From assembly GCA_916613615.1 (NCBI GenBank), contig OU744731.1, forward strand, positions 57,852,289-57,916,288: 64,000 nt of DNA, given 5' to 3'. Made by a program: the position numbers and the translations under genes. Shown piece by piece: positions 58,486-64,000 of the stretch; positions within the stretch are counted from its first letter, which is position 1, and every line of letters starts with the position of its first letter. The stretch comes from Steromphala cineraria (lineage: Eukaryota; Mollusca; Gastropoda; Trochida; Trochidae). The notes below the pieces were generated by a model. It was not told the origin of the DNA and searched no databases. It was given only the letters and a program-made list of their open reading frames with translations.

Positions 58486-58490
58486 GAAGC

Positions 58491-59330
58491 TATTCTTTTT
58501 GGCCCAGACAAAAGACTAGAGAAATGCCAAACAAAACATCTCCAAATTTGTCAGACATCAATTGCCTAGTAGCATTCTGTCAAGAATCTCGGAGTTCAAC
58601 TCGACACTAACTCGACATGGGGACACAGATCAGTCATCTTTCGAAAATCTGCAACTTTCATCTACGAAATATTGGATCAGTTCGCCACCTTCTCTCTCAG
58701 AGTGCCACTGCCTGTCTTGTGAGAACCCTCATCCTCTCCCGTCTCGACTATTGTAATAGCCTTCTGAATGGTACCTCCTCGGAGCACATTAATACACTAC
58801 AGAGAATTCAAAACAGAGCCGCTCGCATCATCACGAGAACCAGGAAGCACTGCCACATATCCCCTGTCTTGAATTCCCTCCACTGGCTGCGTATCAGAGA
58901 ACGCATAGAATTCAAGGTCTTGATTTTAACCTATCCACGGTTCAGTACCTTCATACATTCAAGAACTTATCTCCCTGTACCAGCCAACAAGAACCCTTCG
59001 GTCCCAGGATCAGTTTCTGCTCAATATCCCAACGTACAAACTCAAATCTTTTGGCGCCAAATCATTTCAGTTTGCATCAGCTTCCCTCTGGAACTCTCTT
59101 CCTCTCTGTGTCAAGACAGCACCCAGTTTGCAAGCCTTCAAGACCAGACTAAAAACCCATCTCTTCAAACGATATCTCTAGTATTCCATGATGTTGAATG
59201 ACTGTAAATAGTTTTAGTATTAACCTGTCGATTTCTGCGCATTTTTCATACTTTTGTCAGCGCTTTGAGCATGTCCCTCCTGTGATGTGGAATCAAGCGC
59301 TATATAAATAGCCTTATTATTATTATTAAA
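58491..59330 (+). pseudogene. LINE fragment, 3' part (after BEL insertion)
   Basis: It continues the frame broken at 52469: AILFGPDKRLEKCQ, two stops, then VKNLGVQLD. After a frameshift it reads ACLVRTLILSRLDYCNSLLN, LQRIQNRAARIITRTRK and HWLRIRERIEFKVLIL, classic thumb-region blocks of CR1/L2/Rex-type reverse transcriptases. The 3' end (CGCTTTGAG, GCGCTATATAAATAG, then a TTA repeat) is typical of those LINEs. Stops and frameshifts show that the copy was dead, and it is clearly older than the BEL element inside it. Confidence 0.85.
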
Positions 59331-59455
59331 GGCTGAATCAGAATGGTAGAAAATGTTGAAGTTTTTGTTTTAAAACTTATGGTTTAAGTGAACTTAATTT
59401 TAATAACAGGGAAATTATTAAGGAAAACATTTATATGTTACAGTCAATATCAAAT

Positions 59456-59583
59456 CAGTCATTTTGCCAAATGCCTGAAGGATTTAATCATTTGATCAAA
59501 TGACTGTGACCACCAAGCATTTTACAAAATGACTACTTTTTTCAATCATTTGACTAAATAACACCAGGCATTTTACTAAATGC
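59456..59583. repeat. Cluster of short ATTT/AAAT palindromes
   Basis: Several near-perfect palindromes follow one another, for example TCATTTGATCAAATGA and AGGCATTTTACTAAATGCCT. The element type is unknown. Confidence 0.4.
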
Positions 59584-59613
59584 CTATAAACGAGAAAAGA
59601 GAATTGCTGATGA

Positions 59614-59844
59614 ATTGAATTGAAACTATTTCACAGCATCAAGACATAGTTGTAGAACAGAAATCAAACAAACATATTTACACTGTTGTAGCATACATGT
59701 AAATTCATATGCCCATGATATGGCTGTTATTGAACAGTTGCAATTGCAAAAGTAAAGACCGACATGAAACCTGTCAACCTGTCGTCGATTCTGATTTGAT
59801 ATCTACAACTATGTCTTGATGCTGTGAAATAGTTTCAATTCAAT
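59614..59844. repeat. Inverted repeat with perfect 43-bp arms
   Basis: ATTGAATTGAAACTATTTC opens the left arm (59614-59656), and its exact inverse closes the right arm (59802-59844). About 145 bp lie between the arms. No TSD was found at these ends, so the true element may be longer or this may be a rearranged MITE. Confidence 0.75.
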
Positions 59845-61784
59845 GCTTGGTTGCCCAACATTAAATTAGTTTTATATGGATATCTACATGGATGCATATT
59901 AAGGATCATATATTAGTAACGAGTAACGAAGTGTTTAAAATTCATGTTAAAAGCATATTTATAACACTGCAGAGATGTAAGTGATCACAGTTGTTTTACT
60001 AATTTTTTTATCGCACTAACTAACTTAATCATCATATGTCAAACTTCATAACTAACACAACATATGATGGCTCTTTTCGTCATTTGTCATACTGATGTTA
60101 AACTTTTTCTGTTAACTGATAAACTTAGAATGGGTTTATTCGTTCTAATGTAACAAGTTACAAATGAAAAAAAATGAATTACTTCGAATAACTTCATGTT
60201 TACCAAGTACATTATTCACTTCTTCAGAAAAGTATTGTGCACAGTACTTTACTCTACAATTTTATATTATAAATTATTAATAACGAACTTTATCATCAAA
60301 TGTAATACCTCATATACTTGTGCAATCAATCAACATCTGAAGGCTTGTTTCATTATTTGTCGCGGAATGCTTTACATTAAACTTTGCTCTTATTGTTGGG
60401 AAAACAAGTTTAGATAAGTTCCAGACAGATTAAATATCAACCAAAAGTTTTTCACAAGTTCATTCAGCGTTATCTTTATGTTTATATTGATGGAATTTTC
60501 ATAATTTCCAAATTGATTGCACAAAAAAAAAAATTCTAATAACATAACACATTTCCTCTCAATTATGGTACGGCAAGTAAGGACGTGCAAGTGCAAATAT
60601 GTATTGATTGATATGTTAATAATCAGATTCAACAAGCTCTACTGACAAAGATCATTACTTTACTTATAAAAAACTTATTTCGCATCAAGGGAGAAATAAA
60701 TATTTTTCGATATGTTTGAGATCAATGCATAGGCACAGCATCCAGATAAAGTTAAATCTTAATGGAGGATATGCAATATTTGATGTCACTTTAACTGCAT
60801 AAATTATTATGAACTATTAACAATTTTGATAGGATTATCAGCATTATGAAAACATTTTTTCCCATAAAGACCACTATAAGAAATGTCAAATATACAGCTG
60901 ATTGTTTTCCTGTTTGAATCCCTTGCAGGTATTGTTTTGAGATTGCTAGAGAAGAAAAGCAGCAAATAAAAATATGTTAATTTTGAAAGTAGGAATTTCA
61001 AAGGCTTCATCTGAAACAATCAACAAAATGTTTACTCATTTGAGATCACAATCTATACCCAATGAGGTATAGGCAATAACAACACTAAATCATTGACGAA
61101 GTAACTAGTGTTTTCCCCTTTGGATAAAACATACATGTACTAACTAAAAAACATTGAGTAGTTTTAACTTGGCGTGGAAGGAATGTGTAGAGTGCCTTTG
61201 GTACTACTTGCAATCAAACTAAACTCACATTGAACCTCCCATCACTGGAATATTCATCAAATCAGCACTTTTGGTAATATGTAGCTTTTCTATTTAAATA
61301 TATATTGCATATTCGATCTTTTGGCGATTGTGATACTGACGCTCCACAATATTCATGTTAGATTCAGGCTATGATCATGTAAATCTAATGGTGAGACAGA
61401 ATATGAGTCCTTCATATATCTAAGATTTGATGTACGTACGTAGCGCTATTTTCATGGGAGCACCGTTCAGTATTCTGGTATAGGTGAAATGTACTATCCG
61501 TCCTCCTTTTAAACGTGACATGCTTTTTCCGTCATCGGTTTTACGATATTATTCATACTATCGGCATCTTTATATCATGTTCACGTGTAAAGGTTATCAT
61601 ATATGGTTCTAATCGGCTTATCAAGGATGTTATCAAGACGATTGTTTCATCAACAACAACCTCCTGCGTAAATAATAATAAATCTTGTTTATTCAGAATA
61701 TTTATTTCCAATTGCTTAGTCTAAAACACCATAGGCATCAAGAACAATGTGCAACATTGAACAATGCAAATGCTGTACTTTCAG
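59845..61784. other. No gene recognised
   Basis: This is AT-rich sequence. The short frames at 60196-60417, 60390-60635 and 60807-61019 show no domain. Confidence 0.45.
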
Positions 61785-61793
61785 CAAATATGT

Positions 61794-62411
61794 CATTCTC
61801 TCCCCACAGAGGCAACTCAGTCATACCTGAATTAGCCTCTGTTCTATTACGTCAAGATCCTGGGGTTCCGGCATTTTACCCTAGCGGCAAAAAGTTATCA
61901 CCAAAAAAATATCTCCCTTAATTTCAGCCAATGAAAACACCTTTTGGATATCCATAACTTGGAGAGTTCTTGACGGTGGGATAGTGACATGGAAAATATT
62001 ATATCTTTATGTTTATTTTTCATTAACAGTGTGAGAGGGAAACAATTTTAAAATCAAATATGGATACGGTTTTTCATTAGATAGAAACTGTTTTATAATT
62101 GTGTAAATTATTATTTGTTTTATGATAGATTTTATTTTACTATCAACCAAATAATAACTAATCAGAAGGTAAAAAGCGATGGTTTGTAATAGGAAGAATT
62201 ACCTCCCCTGGATGTTAAATTTCAACGTAAGCTTTGACGAACAACACGAGATGGCCGAGGTTTTGCGAATGACCGATTTTGAAACGGCGTCGCTGATTGC
62301 ACAACTAACTTCGATTGCCTCCAATCAGACTTCTACCTTTCTGTCCCGTGTATTAGCCGTAATAGAACAGAGGCTAATTCAGGACTGAGTTGCCTCTGTG
62401 GGGAGAGAATG
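61794..62411. mobile_element. TIR element, CATTCTC family, 618 bp, perfect 9-bp TSD
   Basis: The TIRs of about 57 bp start CATTCTCTCCCCACAGAGGC and run to TCTATTACG, near-identical at both ends. Identical caaatatgt 9-mers flank it (61785-61793 and 62412-62420). The plus strand at 62179-62388 encodes a 69-codon frame with MAEVLRMTDFETASLIAQLT and EQRL that runs into the right TIR. The same peptide block occurs in the related copy at 2605-2930. It may be the 5' coding end of the lost parental transposase, or simply non-coding homology. Confidence 0.93.
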
Positions 62412-62514
62412 CAAATATGTAAGATTTCACTTTAATGTGCAGTATGAATTGAAATGTTCATTCATTAAGAAAACTATATTATATACATATATGTCACATG
62501 TTGCAAGCTAATTA

Positions 62515-62680
62515 GGAGATAAACCTACTGTGTTTTTTAATTTTCGTGGTCTAACGTAGATTCGATACCTGCTGATGTCATTCGGAGCCGAACGCGTAAG
62601 CGTGAGGCTTCGAATGTACATCAACGGTATCGAATCTACGTTAAACCACGAAAATTATAAAACACAGTAGGTTTATCTCC
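62515..62680. repeat. Foldback hairpin element, locus 4
   Basis: Arms of about 70 bp begin GGAGATAAACCTACTGTG on the left and are mirrored almost perfectly on the right. The loop is around GAGCCGAACGCGTAAG. Two TGACGTCA octamers follow at 62766-62773 and 62790-62797. TTTACCATGAC (62683) and GTCATGGTA (about 63137) may be the ends of the rest of the element. Confidence 0.8.
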
Positions 62681-62765
62681 ATTTTACCATGACGAGGTTT
62701 TTTTAGCGTTTTAAATGTACTTTCTTTTCTTCCGCGTAACGTCAGTTGTGCTTCGGTCAACACTG

Positions 62766-62797
62766 TGACGTCATAATGTCTTGTGCTTATGACGTCA
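62766..62797. promoter_or_regulatory. Paired TGACGTCA sites of foldback locus 4
   Basis: Two perfect CREB/ATF-type octamers lie 24 bp apart, downstream of the hairpin at 62515-62680. The region has no recognisable gene. Confidence 0.5.
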
Positions 62798-63146
62798 CTG
62801 TTGACATCGCTCAAACCAAAACCGGTTGCGGTAGCTTATTGATCTAAATTCAGCCTTTCGCTTACAATTACACTATTTCCTGGATATAAACATGTATGAT
62901 ATTGATGTGAACAAAACTCTCATTATATAAAAGTACGGGTAGTACAATGATTAAAGACTTTTAGTTAGTATTCAGACGAAACAACTGCCGAAGCGCACGG
63001 TGACTGTATGCATGTCGACTCGTTCGTTTCTATGGCAGTGTGTATCAAACCGCGGTAAATCGCCCGTCATAAAAATCGTGTTCGAACATAGGTTCGACCA
63101 TAGAAATAAACCAATGAAATTCGAGGATTTTGAAATGTCATGGTAG

Positions 63147-64000
63147 AATTGATATTAACATTAAAGGTTTAATTTTTTAGAGAATAGGGAAAAGCAATGT
63201 ATGATGAGTTGAAAGATCCTTGTCAAGACAAACTAAGCATTTGTTACTTATTTGTAAGTTTATTTTTGGTAAAACCATTACGTCTTCACGCAGATAAAAA
63301 TAAACATTTACAGATACAAATCTACAATGTTAGTTTATACAATTTAAAAAGATGTATACTACTTAAGATTCATTCACAAAACAAACTGTAATCCGATAAG
63401 AAAAGGCTTTTTGGCTCAATTTATCGGATCTCGCTTTGGTGCTATCAAATCCAAAAAGTCTTTCCACATCCATCAATGTCTTGATACCCTTTTATCAAAC
63501 AAGATATTTCATTATCCAATCTTAACCAGGTCTCTCAGACAGACGCATACAATTCACAAATTATAAATATCTGGAAAATGATAGCCTTAACCATGGAAAC
63601 GGTTTAATTCTCGCCAGAAAGCAAGTAATGTATTTCCCAAAGTAAGAGTTTAATGTACGAATATAGTCAAGATCTCAGTATCATAAGAAACACCACTGAA
63701 GACCAGATCTGAGTCACAGCGTACAGGGAGGACTCTCATTGTGTTAATATTTCAACATTGCTTCGTTTCCATATTACAAAACGGCATCATAAGTAATTTG
63801 TACACACCAGAATAAGACTTTTTTAAAACTGATCGTTAATTCATACAGATAAACAATTGCCATTTTCCGAAGTTATTAGCTCTTCCGTTGTCGCATTAAC
63901 ATAACCGTTCTCAAAGAAGTATTGGCTGTTGATATTTTCAGAAACTCTTTTTTAATTCGAAGAGTTTGGGTCAGAAAAACGTTTAAGAAAACATTGCAAT
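63147..64000. other. No gene recognised
   Basis: AT-rich sequence to the window edge, with only short frames lacking motifs. Confidence 0.45.

Larger units (their letters stand above)
52465..58490 (+). mobile_element. Full-length BEL/Pao LTR retrotransposon with 5-bp TSD
   Basis: Two 188-bp LTRs (187/188 identical by eye), a primer-binding site, one uninterrupted gag-pol frame and a polypurine-like tract are flanked by gaagc on both sides (52465-52469 and 58486-58490). The 5-bp TSD and the order protease, reverse transcriptase, RNase H, integrase are those of BEL/Pao. No envelope-like frame is present. It interrupts an older LINE. The LTR identity indicates a recent insertion. Confidence 0.95.

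Overview
This is an AT-rich, intron-bearing animal genome segment, most likely from a mollusc. The pointers are an intact BEL/Pao retrotransposon, LINE remnants, several families of short repeats that open with a (CCGT)n run followed by ~140-170 bp tandem cores (the 'pearl'/HINE style common in bivalves and gastropods), and the absence of any dense gene set. The mollusc call is inference. No ordinary host gene can be supported except one isolated possible exon (35227-35413) that itself looks transposase-derived. Almost everything recognisable is mobile DNA, and its boundaries can often be proved from target-site duplications (TSDs).

The centrepiece is a ~12 kb DNA transposon at 14579-26622. 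It has 84-bp terminal inverted repeats (83/84 identical) and a 9-bp TSD, and it carries two convergent spliced genes. Rightwards, seven exons encode a 1018-residue transposase: an N-terminal Cys-rich finger, a DUF6589-like DDE core, and a C2H2 finger. Leftwards, three exons encode a 461-residue RecQ-type helicase. This is the architecture described for the AcademH lineage of Academ transposons. Neither gene has a stop or frameshift, so the copy looks potentially autonomous.

Layout. 1-8441: diverged direct repeats, two hairpin+TGACGTCA elements, two MITEs with 9-bp TSDs (2605-2930, 3495-4008), and two Helentron-like repeats. 8442-10926: a 2.5 kb Harbinger-like TIR element. 10927-14569: a third hairpin+TGACGTCA element. 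14579-26622: AcademH, with nested MITEs and Helentron-like repeats in its introns and intergenic space. 26623-34900: a ~375-bp tandem duplication, three TTAA-target MITEs, and a second copy of the 3495-4008 MITE. 34900-38756: the hAT-like exon, two trinucleotide tracts, and a 193-bp hairpin MITE. 38757-45464: a Helentron-like repeat, a 5'-truncated LINE on the minus strand, a 607-bp TIR element, and a decayed MULE. 45465-52315: no gene recognised. 52316-59330: a LINE fragment split by an intact BEL/Pao element. 59331-64000: a 43-bp-arm inverted repeat, a MITE with a 9-bp TSD (61794-62411), and a fourth hairpin+TGACGTCA element.

A cross-cutting pattern is that five small non-autonomous elements share with the AcademH copy 9-bp TSDs and CA...TG outer ends. 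They may have been moved by AcademH-type or MULE-type transposases. Exon boundaries were inferred by eye from GT/AG sites, reading-frame continuity and family motifs.
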